Origin: Robiginitomaculum sp.
GTDB lineage: Bacteria; Pseudomonadota; Alphaproteobacteria; Caulobacterales; Maricaulaceae
DNA: 8,500 nt
Assembly (NCBI GenBank): GCA_027071965.1
Contig: JALSYJ010000275.1
Coordinates: forward strand, 1-8,500
Direction: 5' to 3'
The translations under genes were made by a program, and so were the position numbers. The stretch's first letter is position 1; every line of letters starts with the position of its first letter. Below, piece after piece: positions 1-7,162 of this stretch. Under the pieces are notes generated by a model, which saw only the letters and a program-made list of their open reading frames with translations, was not told where the DNA came from and ran no database searches.

Positions 1-365
1 TGGGGTCAGCTTTTGCTCAATTTGCCATAGAACGTGAGGCAGCACGCAAATTTCATAAAGAATACGACTTTTACCTAACCCCGGTTCTGGGAGAGCCTGC
101 AATTAAAATTGGCAGGATTGACCAAAGCGGCGATATCGGTGCCATGCGCGACTGGCTGGAGCATTATGTGGGATTTACACCGTGGGCCAATGCGACAGGT
201 CACCCTGCCATGTCAGTGCCTATATTGCGCACGTCTGCTAATATACCGGTGGGTGTGCAGTTTGAAGGTAATTATGGAAATGAGGCAAACCTGTTTGAAC
301 TGGCCAGACAGTTAGAAGAGATCGCACCATGGGCACAGGATTGGCCGGATATGGCTGCGCAATAG
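1..365 (+). CDS. Amidase signature family protein, C-terminal part (5' end outside window)
   Basis: The frame beginning at base 3 is open from the left edge and ends at TAG 363-365, giving 120 visible residues. They match the C-terminal end of amidase-signature enzymes, which hydrolyse amide bonds with a Ser-cisSer-Lys triad. The landmarks are LTPVLGEPA near the visible start, then FTPWANATGHPAMSVP, the usual substrate-side segment before the last strands. The end reads GVQFEG, then NEANLFELARQLEEIAPW, the standard closing helix. The catalytic Ser and Lys lie upstream of the window, so activity and substrate cannot be judged. The wording of the tail resembles broad-substrate bacterial amidases more than the GatA subunit, which is inference. 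The channel gene follows after 9 bases in the same frame, so the two probably share a transcript. Confidence 0.88.
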   Translation, partial: GSAFAQFAIEREAARKFHKEYDFYLTPVLGEPAIKIGRIDQSGDIGAMRDWLEHYVGFTPWANATGHPAMSVPILRTSANIPVGVQFEGNYGNEANLFELARQLEEIAPWAQDWPDMAAQ

Positions 366-374
366 GAAAAGATC

Positions 375-818
375 ATGCTGGCTGCAAATTTGGCTATAGC
401 CACCTTGATGGTCGGGCTTACCACTATTGTTCATCTGGTATTTTTGACCGGGCTTACCTGGTTGATGCAAAGGCGTAAAATCGGTGAAAACGAAAACTTC
501 ATTGGCCCGTCACTGGTGATTGTGCTGGTGGTGCTTGGCCTGTTTGCTGCTCATTCTGTAGAAATCTGGATATATGCTGTTTTATATATATTTCTGGATG
601 TTTTTGAAGATTTTGAAACGGCGCTTTATTTCTCCACCAGCACTTTTACCACCGTTGGTTTTGGGGAGGTGGTTGCCGGCCCGAAATGGCGTTTGCTAAC
701 AGCGATCGAATCTGCCAACGGATTTATCCTGATCGGTTGGTCAACGGCGTTTTTAATTGGCCTTACTGCCCGATTGCGTGCCGTGGAGCATCGCTGGATG
801 AAGGGTCATGGCGAATGA
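375..818 (+). CDS. Small potassium-channel-like membrane protein (Ion_trans_2 pore domain)
   Basis: This 147-residue protein appears to have three hydrophobic segments (about residues 4-30, 44-72 and 108-130). Between the last two lies a pore loop, STFTTVGFGEV, whose filter T93-V94-G95-F96-G97 is a TVGYG-type K+ selectivity sequence with Phe for Tyr. The filter is followed by WRLLTAIESANGFILIGWSTA, typical of compact proteobacterial two-pore-domain-like channel proteins. There is no RCK, cyclic-nucleotide or voltage-sensor domain. It presumably forms an oligomeric cation pore in the inner membrane, but conductance is inferred from the filter alone. ATG 375 is the first start after the in-frame amidase stop, preceded by an AGGAAAAGA ribosome-binding stretch. 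It probably lies in an operon with the amidase. It ends 14 bases before the convergent DUF455 gene. Confidence 0.85.
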   Translation: MLAANLAIATLMVGLTTIVHLVFLTGLTWLMQRRKIGENENFIGPSLVIVLVVLGLFAAHSVEIWIYAVLYIFLDVFEDFETALYFSTSTFTTVGFGEVVAGPKWRLLTAIESANGFILIGWSTAFLIGLTARLRAVEHRWMKGHGE

Positions 819-832
819 ACAGAGTTGCAATA

Positions 833-1633
833 TTATTCCGTGATTTGCATGTAAAAGTCTTCTGGCAAGCCAGCCTGGTTGCGGGCTTTCGTGTTAAATG
901 GCGGTTTTAAGGTTGAGGTATATCTGGTTTTTACCAAATGCTGGAAATGAGACTTTGAATCAAGGTTTTGCTGCTCACAAATGCGTTTGAACCATTTTGC
1001 ACCAACTGCTACATGGCCAATTTCTTCCGTAAAAATAAGCTGTAAAACCTCTGCTGTCTTGTTGTCACCAGCCTGCTTGAATTTCTCAATCATAGGCGGT
1101 GTAACATCCAGCCCTCGTGCCTCCAGCACCAAAGGCGCTATGGCCAGACGGGCCAGTACACAATCTGCGGTATCGACAGCGGCATTCCACATGCCATCAT
1201 GAACCGCTAAATCCCCGTATTGCATGCCGTGAGCGGCAAGAAGCTCGCTCAGCAGGCCAAAGTGCCGAGCTTCTTCTTGCCCAATACGCAACCAGTCACA
1301 GCAGAACTCCATACTCCATTCAGCACAAACAGGAGGGATGAATGCAAATCTTGCCATTATGTCAAATGCCAGATCAATGGCGTTTAACTCAATATGGGCA
1401 ATGGCATGCAGCAGGGCCAGTCGCCCCGTTTTGCTGCCCCATTTTCGCTTCATGACCTTGCCCGGAGCAACCATAGTCAATCCTTCAGGGCGGGCTGGGT
1501 GCCGGGGTATGGAAGATGCAGCTTGCTTCAGGTCTTGTTTGGGTGGTAGCTCCAGATCCAGAGCCATCATCGCCTTTTGGGCAGGACATGGCTGCTGCAA
1601 AATTTGTATACAGCTTTGGGCAAAACTTGCCAT
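833..1633 (-). CDS. DUF455 (COG2833) ferritin-like protein
   Basis: This 266-residue protein matches the DUF455 ferritin-like family, whose members are predicted four-helix-bundle metal enzymes of unsettled function. Visible landmarks are RHPARPEGL (44-52), then KRKWGSKTGRLALLHAIAHIELNAIDLA (63-89). Candidate di-metal ligands sit in the expected spacing: E82 in HIELNAID, E121 and H124 in EEARH, E171 in LVLEARG, and E204 and H207 in EEIGH. The metal-binding set therefore looks intact, and iron is the likely metal by family analogy. The length is normal for the family. The start ATG shares its A with the bcp stop (TAATG), and there is no strong Shine-Dalgarno, so translation probably depends on ribosomes finishing bcp. 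The partner peroxiredoxin suggests a redox- or iron-related role, but that is inference. Confidence 0.88.
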   Translation of the reverse strand: MASFAQSCIQILQQPCPAQKAMMALDLELPPKQDLKQAASSIPRHPARPEGLTMVAPGKVMKRKWGSKTGRLALLHAIAHIELNAIDLAFDIMARFAFIPPVCAEWSMEFCCDWLRIGQEEARHFGLLSELLAAHGMQYGDLAVHDGMWNAAVDTADCVLARLAIAPLVLEARGLDVTPPMIEKFKQAGDNKTAEVLQLIFTEEIGHVAVGAKWFKRICEQQNLDSKSHFQHLVKTRYTSTLKPPFNTKARNQAGLPEDFYMQITE

Positions 1634-2109
1634 TAGTCAGCCGTTTCACCCAGACGGCTCAATACTGCATCCACATGACCCTTTACCCTTACCTTGCGCC
1701 AGATTTCTGTAATTTTGCCATCTGCGTCAATCAAAAATGTACTGCGCTCAATTCCCATATATTTACGGCCATACATGGATTTTTCCACCCATACTCCGTA
1801 TGCTTGGATTGTCTTTAACTCCTCATCAGCAGCAAGACGTATTTTTAAATCATGTTTTGCCTTGAATTTGTCATGTTTTGCAGCGCTATCTTTAGATATA
1901 CCAACAATTGCTGTATCAAGCTTGGAGAATTTTGCCAGATTTGCTGTAAAATCAAGTGCCTCGGTAGTACAGCCTGAGGTGTCGTCCTTTGGGTAAAAAT
2001 AGAGTACCAGATTTTGACCTTTATAATCGCTCAGCGAAATATCTTTACCGCCATCACCGGGCAGGGTGAAGTCTGGTGCCTGATCGCCAATGGAAAGAGA
2101 GTTGCTCAT
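1633..2109 (-). CDS. bcp: Bcp/PrxQ-type thiol peroxidase (peroxiredoxin), single-cysteine form
   Basis: This 158-residue cytosolic peroxiredoxin reduces hydrogen peroxide and organic hydroperoxides at the expense of thiols. It has the full thioredoxin-like fold layout: the opening GDQAPDFTLPG (8-18), the LYFYPKDDTSGCT block (36-48) with peroxidatic Cys47 and the conserved Thr44, and GIERSTFLID with the active-site Arg. The length is normal for the family. Cys47 is the only cysteine. The position corresponding to the resolving cysteine of E. coli Bcp, five residues later, is Leu52, so recycling should follow a 1-Cys mechanism or need an external thiol. The start ATG 2109 is preceded on the minus strand by AAAAGGA with an 8-base spacer. 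It is the first gene of a two-gene operon, with its stop overlapping the DUF455 start. Confidence 0.95.
   Translation of the reverse strand: MSNSLSIGDQAPDFTLPGDGGKDISLSDYKGQNLVLYFYPKDDTSGCTTEALDFTANLAKFSKLDTAIVGISKDSAAKHDKFKAKHDLKIRLAADEELKTIQAYGVWVEKSMYGRKYMGIERSTFLIDADGKITEIWRKVRVKGHVDAVLSRLGETAD
1639..1659 (-). promoter_or_regulatory. Possible small hairpin at the bcp/DUF455 junction
   Basis: On the minus strand a perfect 6-base-pair inverted repeat (AGCCGT / ACGGCT) with a 9-base loop ends 5 bases before the DUF455 start codon. The loop carries GGGTGA, a weak Shine-Dalgarno-like stretch. Ribosomes translating the end of bcp would melt it, which would suit translational coupling. It also encodes the last residues of Bcp, so it may be chance. 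Confidence 0.3.
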
Positions 2110-2204
2110 AGGGAGAATCCTTTTGATTTGGTTGGTTTGATTCTTGCACGATCCGTTAGTGTGATAAAGCAGGTTTTGCTTTTTCAGGGTGAAGTTGAAC
2201 TAAT
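2110..2204. promoter_or_regulatory. Divergent intergenic region between bcp and the AsmA-like gene
   Basis: These 95 bases must hold the 5' signals of both divergent genes. The clear element is the bcp ribosome-binding site (AAAAGGA, minus strand, 2124-2118). Toward the AsmA-like gene, a weak sigma-70-like pair is TTGATT (2137-2142) and TGTGAT (2160-2165) with a 17-base spacer. I could not find a convincing -35/-10 pair for bcp. The promoter hexamers are guesses; the divergent arrangement is what supports a control region here. Confidence 0.4.
2166..2182. repeat. Short perfect inverted repeat in the divergent region
   Basis: AAAGCA and TGCTTT form a perfect 6-base inverted repeat around a 5-base GGTTT spacer, followed by two more T residues. 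It sits between the putative -10 and the start of the AsmA-like gene. It could be an operator half-site pair or a weak leader hairpin. It is AT-rich and short, so chance is quite possible. Confidence 0.25.
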
Positions 2205-5200
2205 ATGAGCAATATATTGCAAAAAATGCGCATCTGGCGATACCCAGGAAAACCCGAGGAAAACGGGAATGCTGCCTCACCACGACGCCGGATATTGCGT
2301 GCTTTTGTATTTCATGTGCTTGAGATCATAGCCTTGTTGATGGTGCTGGCGCTGGTGGCATTTGCTGTTCTTGCCTGGCAATTGTCAAAGGGGCCATTGG
2401 ACCTTTCATTCTTGAAAGAGGACACAAATGCGGCGCTGATGCAGGTGTTTGACGGCCAAAATGCCAATATTGGAAAGCTGGAAGCAGACTGGTCGGTTAG
2501 CGAAAAGTCATTGGTTATTGTAGCCAAAGACGTGAGTTTACAGGATGCTGATGGTGGCATTGTTCTGGACATTCCAAGGTTTGAGGCGGGTTTGGACGGT
2601 CTGGCTTTGCTGCGTGGCGGTATTGAATTTTCGCGACTTGTTATAATTGGTGGAGAAATATCAGCAGTTCGCCGTGAAACTGGTGAAATTGGTGTCGGGG
2701 TCGGCAGTGTTGAGCATGTACTGAACAATCCCCGGCTCTGGCAGCAACAAAGCACAGTGCAGGCCCCCTTGCTCCGTCAGGCTCTTTCTAAATTACAGAA
2801 TTTGTCGATCAGAGGTGGAGCGCTGAACTTAAAGGATTTCCGTTCAGGTATTCAGTGGCGGGCGCCAGATACGCGTATTTCCTTTATTAGAGATGGTGAG
2901 CGCATCAAGTTTCTTGCCGATGGTATAATCGAAAGTAACGGCATGAAAAGCCCGGTAAGGTTTGAGGGAACTTCTAATACAGATTTTTCCGACCTTAGCG
3001 CCAACGCCATGTTCTCTAATTATATTCCGGCACAATTGGTTCCAGATTTTGGAAGATTGTCTTTTCTTGCCAGAGTACAGGTTCCGGTCAGCTCGTCTAT
3101 GTCGGTGGCTACGGATGAGGCTGGTTTTCTTGTTAATGCGTCTTTTAAGCTGGATAGCGGGGCAGGGGTGTTAAATCTTCCATTTGGTGACCTTGCACTG
3201 GAATCAGGATCAATAGAGGCAAACTTTGATGCTGAAACGGGAACTATTTCCATTACAACGGCACAAATGGCAGGGCCCAGGATTGACGTTGGTTTTGTTG
3301 GCCAGATTAAGGGACTGGATCCTGCCCAGCTTATCGTTGGAAACCAGATTGATTTTTCGCTGGATTTCCAAAAAAGCAATGTGGACATGACAGGATTTAT
3401 GCAAGGGGCCATAGAGCTTGATGACTTGCTGTTACAAGGCGCATATTCGTCAGTGGATCAATCCTTACATTTTGAAAACTGGCAGATTACGGCGGATCAG
3501 CTTCATTTGCATGGCAATGGGGGTGTGCAATGGGTTTCTTCGGATGAGGGGGAGGTTTTTCCAAAGGTACAGATAAACGGGCGCAGCAGTGGTAATACTG
3601 ATCTAAAGCAGGTTTTATCATTCTGGCCGGTTAATCTTGCTGAAGGGGTGAGAAGCTGGGCGGTGAAAAACATGCGCTCGGCCAATATGTACGATTTTAT
3701 CCTGCAGGTGAATGTGGATGAAAACCTGCGCGACAATGGAGGATTGAAGAATGAAATGCTCACCCTGTCATTCTCCTTTGACAAGCTGGAAACCACATAT
3801 TTTGGAACCATGCCAGCCATTAAACAAGCGCAAGGAACTGCATTGCTAAGAGGCAATAGCTTTGATGTTAATATGAAGTCAGGGCGTTTGCTGGATAATG
3901 AATTGAGCAAGGGTTATGTGCAAATTCCCTATTTGTACCCTGCGGGCGCAATGGCGGTTTATGGAGCCAGAGCAAGCGGCCCATTGTCTGATCTGTTGCA
4001 TATTATTGATCAGGAGCCCTTTGGTTATGTCAGCATGTATCGGATTGTTCCAAATGAAATAGGTGGCAGCGGTTTTGTGGATTTTGAAATGCACCGCCCA
4101 ATGCGAACCAGAGTTCCGTTTAAGGACATGTCTTTTTCTGCTTCGGGCGAATACACTAATGTCAGTGCTTCTGCCTTATTGTTTGAGCAGGATATGACCG
4201 GGGTGAATATACAGTTTCAGGCCGATGAATCCAGGCTTGAAATAGAGGGCCAAGGTGATATTGGTGGCCAGTTATCAAAGTTTAGCTGGAGCGAAAATTT
4301 CAAGGCCGTTGATGAGCCGCGAACTAAAATGGAGCTTGAATCCATAATTGACGCCAGTATTTTTGATGCATTCGGCCTGCCGACGCGAGAGTATTTTGAT
4401 GGAAATCTTGCCATTACACTTGCCATTTCAGGTAATGGTCTTGCTGTGCAAAATGCTGTTGTTTCTGCGGACTTGTCAGAGGCATTTCTGGATCTGCCAG
4501 GTTCTTCGTGGAGCAAGCCCAAAGGCATGCCGGGCTCCTTGTCATTTCAGGTTCAAGAAACAAATCCAGGTGAATACCTTCTAAATGAGCTGTCACTGCT
4601 TGCCAGTGGGCTGGTCTTTGAAGGTCAGGTATCGTTTTCCGCAAGTTCCGGCTTGCAGTCCTTGCTTGTAACAAGGGCGATGATGGACGGTGGGTTTGAT
4701 TTTGTCGCCGATGTTAAGCGTGATCAACAGGGGGCATTTCTGGTAGACATGAATGTTGCCAGTGCTGATATTTCTCCTATCGTAAGGGGGCTTTCCAATC
4801 CGTCATCTGATCTGGTTGCAGTTCCTGTAAAGGGAGACATCCGGTTTGCAAAAACCATTGCCGGGCCGCGTTTATTGTTAAATTCCGGGTATTTGAAGTT
4901 CGAGCATAATGGTGAGAAGCTACACAATCTGGATTTTCTGGCTAATTCAGATCAAGGAGAGCACCGTTTCTCTATTATTGAGGGAGAGCAGGAGAGATTA
5001 CTGGTTTCTGCATACAGTGCTGATGGCGGGGCTGCGTTGGAGGCATTTTTGGGGTTTGACGGCCTGATTGGCGGGAAGATGAACCTAAGCGGCGAGGTTA
5101 TCTATGGTTCCGGGCCACAAACAGATTTAGTCCTGAATTTGGAAAACTTCCAGCTTGCCAACACTCCGGTAGCTGCCCAGATTTTGTCATTAGGGTCTTT

Positions 5201-5807
5201 GCGCGGATTTGCCGACACGCTTAGTGGTTCTGGCATTGCTTTTGAAAAGCTTACATTGCCGATTAAAATTCAAGAGGGGCTTTTGTCAATTAGAGGAGCC
5301 AGTGCCACCGGGCCTGCTATGGGAGTTACCTTAGATGGTGATGTTAATTTACAGGATAAGGATCTGACATTACATGGCGTGCTTGCACCGGCTTATACCT
5401 TAAACTCCATGTTTCGCTCAGTTCCCATAGTGGGAAATATTCTGGTGCCTCGACAAGGTGAAGGGGTGTTCGGTTTAACCTATTCGGTAAGCGGATCGTT
5501 TGCACAGATGCAGGTTGCGGTAAATCCGCTGTCGGCATTTGCTCCGGGTGTCCTTAGGCAGATGTTTGGTGGCAGCCTGCCTGAAACTGCAGACGCAAAA
5601 GAAGATCAGCCACCCTCTCCTGAGGAAGATAAAATTAAAGACAATACTGAACAGCTTTTACCACAGGGTGTGGATGCGCAACTCGATACAGCAGATGCAA
5701 TATCTGGTGATGAACTGGCTGAAGAACCTGCACCAGAGCAAGAGCAAATAACCAAGCCAGATCAGACAGCAGAGCCCATTGCCGATGATCTGCCGCCGCA
5801 ATTTTGA
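2205..5807 (+). CDS. Large AsmA-like / DUF3971 envelope protein (YhdP-like)
   Basis: This 1200-residue protein has a short basic cytoplasmic N-terminus (RRR at 27-29) and one transmembrane anchor, about residues 33-60. A very long beta-rich, periplasm-facing body follows. The body fits the AsmA-like superfamily: DUF3971-type middle repeats and an AsmA_2-like C-terminal region ending in VNPLSAFAPGVLRQMF (1106-1121), a characteristic closing motif. Related proteins (YhdP, TamB, AsmA) are thought to form hydrophobic grooves that carry phospholipids between the inner and outer membranes. Lipid transport by this member is inferred. Residues 1127-1200 form an acidic, Pro/Glu/Asp/Gln-rich, probably disordered tail. 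ATG 2205 is the first possible start, because TGA 2196-2198 is in frame just upstream. Its Shine-Dalgarno is weak (GGTGAAG, 10 bases away). It ends 29 bases from the convergent tyrS stop. Confidence 0.88.
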   Translation: MSNILQKMRIWRYPGKPEENGNAASPRRRILRAFVFHVLEIIALLMVLALVAFAVLAWQLSKGPLDLSFLKEDTNAALMQVFDGQNANIGKLEADWSVSEKSLVIVAKDVSLQDADGGIVLDIPRFEAGLDGLALLRGGIEFSRLVIIGGEISAVRRETGEIGVGVGSVEHVLNNPRLWQQQSTVQAPLLRQALSKLQNLSIRGGALNLKDFRSGIQWRAPDTRISFIRDGERIKFLADGIIESNGMKSPVRFEGTSNTDFSDLSANAMFSNYIPAQLVPDFGRLSFLARVQVPVSSSMSVATDEAGFLVNASFKLDSGAGVLNLPFGDLALESGSIEANFDAETGTISITTAQMAGPRIDVGFVGQIKGLDPAQLIVGNQIDFSLDFQKSNVDMTGFMQGAIELDDLLLQGAYSSVDQSLHFENWQITADQLHLHGNGGVQWVSSDEGEVFPKVQINGRSSGNTDLKQVLSFWPVNLAEGVRSWAVKNMRSANMYDFILQVNVDENLRDNGGLKNEMLTLSFSFDKLETTYFGTMPAIKQAQGTALLRGNSFDVNMKSGRLLDNELSKGYVQIPYLYPAGAMAVYGARASGPLSDLLHIIDQEPFGYVSMYRIVPNEIGGSGFVDFEMHRPMRTRVPFKDMSFSASGEYTNVSASALLFEQDMTGVNIQFQADESRLEIEGQGDIGGQLSKFSWSENFKAVDEPRTKMELESIIDASIFDAFGLPTREYFDGNLAITLAISGNGLAVQNAVVSADLSEAFLDLPGSSWSKPKGMPGSLSFQVQETNPGEYLLNELSLLASGLVFEGQVSFSASSGLQSLLVTRAMMDGGFDFVADVKRDQQGAFLVDMNVASADISPIVRGLSNPSSDLVAVPVKGDIRFAKTIAGPRLLLNSGYLKFEHNGEKLHNLDFLANSDQGEHRFSIIEGEQERLLVSAYSADGGAALEAFLGFDGLIGGKMNLSGEVIYGSGPQTDLVLNLENFQLANTPVAAQILSLGSLRGFADTLSGSGIAFEKLTLPIKIQEGLLSIRGASATGPAMGVTLDGDVNLQDKDLTLHGVLAPAYTLNSMFRSVPIVGNILVPRQGEGVFGLTYSVSGSFAQMQVAVNPLSAFAPGVLRQMFGGSLPETADAKEDQPPSPEEDKIKDNTEQLLPQGVDAQLDTADAISGDELAEEPAPEQEQITKPDQTAEPIADDLPPQF

Positions 5808-5836
5808 TCAACACAGATACTTCAGGCTCGCCGCTT

Positions 5837-7093
5837 CTAGCTGATTTTTATTACTGCGTGTTTCTTCTTGCCTACGGATATTCTGATCTGCTTTGAGGAT
5901 TGAAATGTCTCGTTGGTTAGAGCCATTTTCGGGTCGGTGACAGGTTTGCCATTTATTTTTAATGCCCCGGCCTTGATATGGCGCTTACCCTCACCATTGC
6001 TGGCAATTAAACCTGTTTTTACAAATGCCTGCAATATCAAGGGGGCATCAAGTAAATCTGCTTTATCAAGAACCAGTGTCGGCAAATCATCGCCTGCTCC
6101 GTCTTGCAAGAATGTATCATGAGCGGTTTTTTCTGCAGATTTTGCCGCATCTTCACCATGAAGCATTGTGGTGCAGGCATTTGCCAGTGCGATTTTGGCG
6201 ATATTTATTTCACTACCCCTTAGAGCTTCCAGTTTTGCGATTTCATCCAAAGAAAAGTCGGTGAACAATCTTAGGAATTTTCCTACATCAGCATCCTCAG
6301 TATTGCGCCAGAACTGCCAGTATTCATAAGGGCTTCGCATGTTTGCGTTCAGCCAAACGGCACCGTCTGCGGTTTTTCCCATTTTGGCTCCGGAGGAGGT
6401 GGTAACCAAAGGGGTCGTAAAAACATGAGCGGAATTGCCAGTTACCCGGCGTATCAAATCCTTGCCATTGACCATATTTCCCCATTGGTCTGAACCACCT
6501 AATTGCAAGCTGCAGTCAAAACGCCGGTTTAGTTCAAGGAAATCATAAGATTGTAGCAGGGGATAGTTAAACTCCAAAAACGTCATTTCGTTCTCATCGG
6601 CAATGCGCCGCCGGACACTTTCCATCTTGATCATTTTGTTGATGGTGAAGTGCTTGCCAATGTCACGAAGAAACGGAATTAGCTCAAGACGATCCAGCCA
6701 GTCAGCATTATTGACCATAATCGCATCTGTCGGGCTATCACCAAAGACAAGAAATTTTTCAAAAACAGTTTTTATGGATTTCATATTGGCGGCTATGCGC
6801 GCATCGTCCAGTAACGGGCGTGATTTGTCCTTGTCTGATGGATCACCGATCTTGGTAGTTCCACCACCCATAAGGACAATTGGTTTGTGGCCGGATTGTT
6901 GCAGATGGCGTAACATCATAATCTGCACAAGCGAGCCAACATGCAAGGATTCTGCTGTGCAATCAAAACCAATATAGCCGACCAAAGGCTTATTGCCGCT
7001 GGCTGCAGCATCAAGTTCTGCAATATCTGTAGACTGGAATAAAAACCCGCGATCAATCAAATTGCGTAATAATTGGGATTTATGGTTGCTCAT
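5837..7093 (-). CDS. tyrS: Tyrosyl-tRNA synthetase
   Basis: This 418-residue class I aminoacyl-tRNA synthetase charges tRNA-Tyr with tyrosine in the cytosol, and its length is typical for the bacterial enzyme. The Rossmann catalytic domain shows GYIGFDCTAESLHVGSL, with the HIGH-type motif HVGS at 51-54. It also has GGGTTKIGDPS (76-86), the tyrosine-site segments YPLLQSYDF (177-185) and GGSDQWGN (199-206), and the KMSKS-type loop KMGKT at 237-241. The C-terminus (about 350-418) is an S4-like RNA-binding domain with HIKAGALKINGKPV. All catalytic landmarks are present. The start is supported by ACAGGA on the minus strand, 7 bases upstream. It is transcribed divergently from anmK. I see no T-box leader in the 69 bases upstream and no clear terminator in the 29 bases after the stop. 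Confidence 0.98.
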   Translation of the reverse strand: MSNHKSQLLRNLIDRGFLFQSTDIAELDAAASGNKPLVGYIGFDCTAESLHVGSLVQIMMLRHLQQSGHKPIVLMGGGTTKIGDPSDKDKSRPLLDDARIAANMKSIKTVFEKFLVFGDSPTDAIMVNNADWLDRLELIPFLRDIGKHFTINKMIKMESVRRRIADENEMTFLEFNYPLLQSYDFLELNRRFDCSLQLGGSDQWGNMVNGKDLIRRVTGNSAHVFTTPLVTTSSGAKMGKTADGAVWLNANMRSPYEYWQFWRNTEDADVGKFLRLFTDFSLDEIAKLEALRGSEINIAKIALANACTTMLHGEDAAKSAEKTAHDTFLQDGAGDDLPTLVLDKADLLDAPLILQAFVKTGLIASNGEGKRHIKAGALKINGKPVTDPKMALTNETFQSSKQIRISVGKKKHAVIKIS

Positions 7094-7162
7094 AACAAAA
7101 TCCTGTTAAAAAGTATGCTCTGTGTTCCACTATCATTAACTTGTGAATTGCGAAAAGGAAAA
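7094..7162. promoter_or_regulatory. Divergent intergenic region between tyrS and anmK
   Basis: These 69 bases separate two divergent genes, so promoters for both should overlap here or reach into the coding ends. Toward anmK, TATCAT (7131-7136) could be a -10, with TTAAAA (7106-7111) as a poor -35 at 19 bases. Toward tyrS, the best -10 is CATACT (complement of 7112-7117), without a good -35. The tyrS ribosome-binding site AGGA is the complement of 7101-7104. The hexamer calls are weak. Confidence 0.4.
7155..7159 (+). promoter_or_regulatory. Ribosome-binding site that decides the anmK start
   Basis: AAGGA lies 3 bases before ATG 7163 and 6 bases before the adjacent in-frame ATG 7166. It argues against the earlier in-frame ATG at 7073, which lies inside tyrS and would add 30 residues foreign to the family. 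Spacing slightly favours 7166 over 7163; the two products differ by one Met. Confidence 0.65.

Noticed and set aside
1338..1712. 124-residue + strand open frame opposite DUF455 and bcp
   Set aside because: It lies antisense to two well-supported genes, has no recognisable family motif and spans the operon junction.
3020..3412. 130-residue minus-strand open frame inside the AsmA-like gene
   Set aside because: It is the antisense shadow of a strongly supported long frame, with no motif and no start signal.
3503..3910. 135-residue minus-strand open frame inside the AsmA-like gene
   Set aside because: Same reason: antisense shadow with no domain resemblance.
5758..5792. Inverted repeat CAGATCA / TGATCTG near the end of the AsmA-like gene, considered as a terminator
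   Set aside because: The spacer is 21 bases, it lies inside the coding sequence, the stem is not GC-rich and no T-run follows.
5808..5836. Possible bidirectional terminator between the AsmA-like gene and tyrS
   Set aside because: Only a 3-base-pair GGC/GCC palindrome is visible in the 29 bases; it does not form a credible terminator stem.
6371..6385. KMGKT instead of KMSKS in TyrS
   Set aside because: This is a usual variant in bacterial TyrS and not evidence of lost function.
7073..7162. In-frame N-terminal extension of anmK from ATG 7073
   Set aside because: It overlaps the tyrS coding start, adds 30 residues before the family's normal beginning, and the AAGGA site points to 7163/7166.
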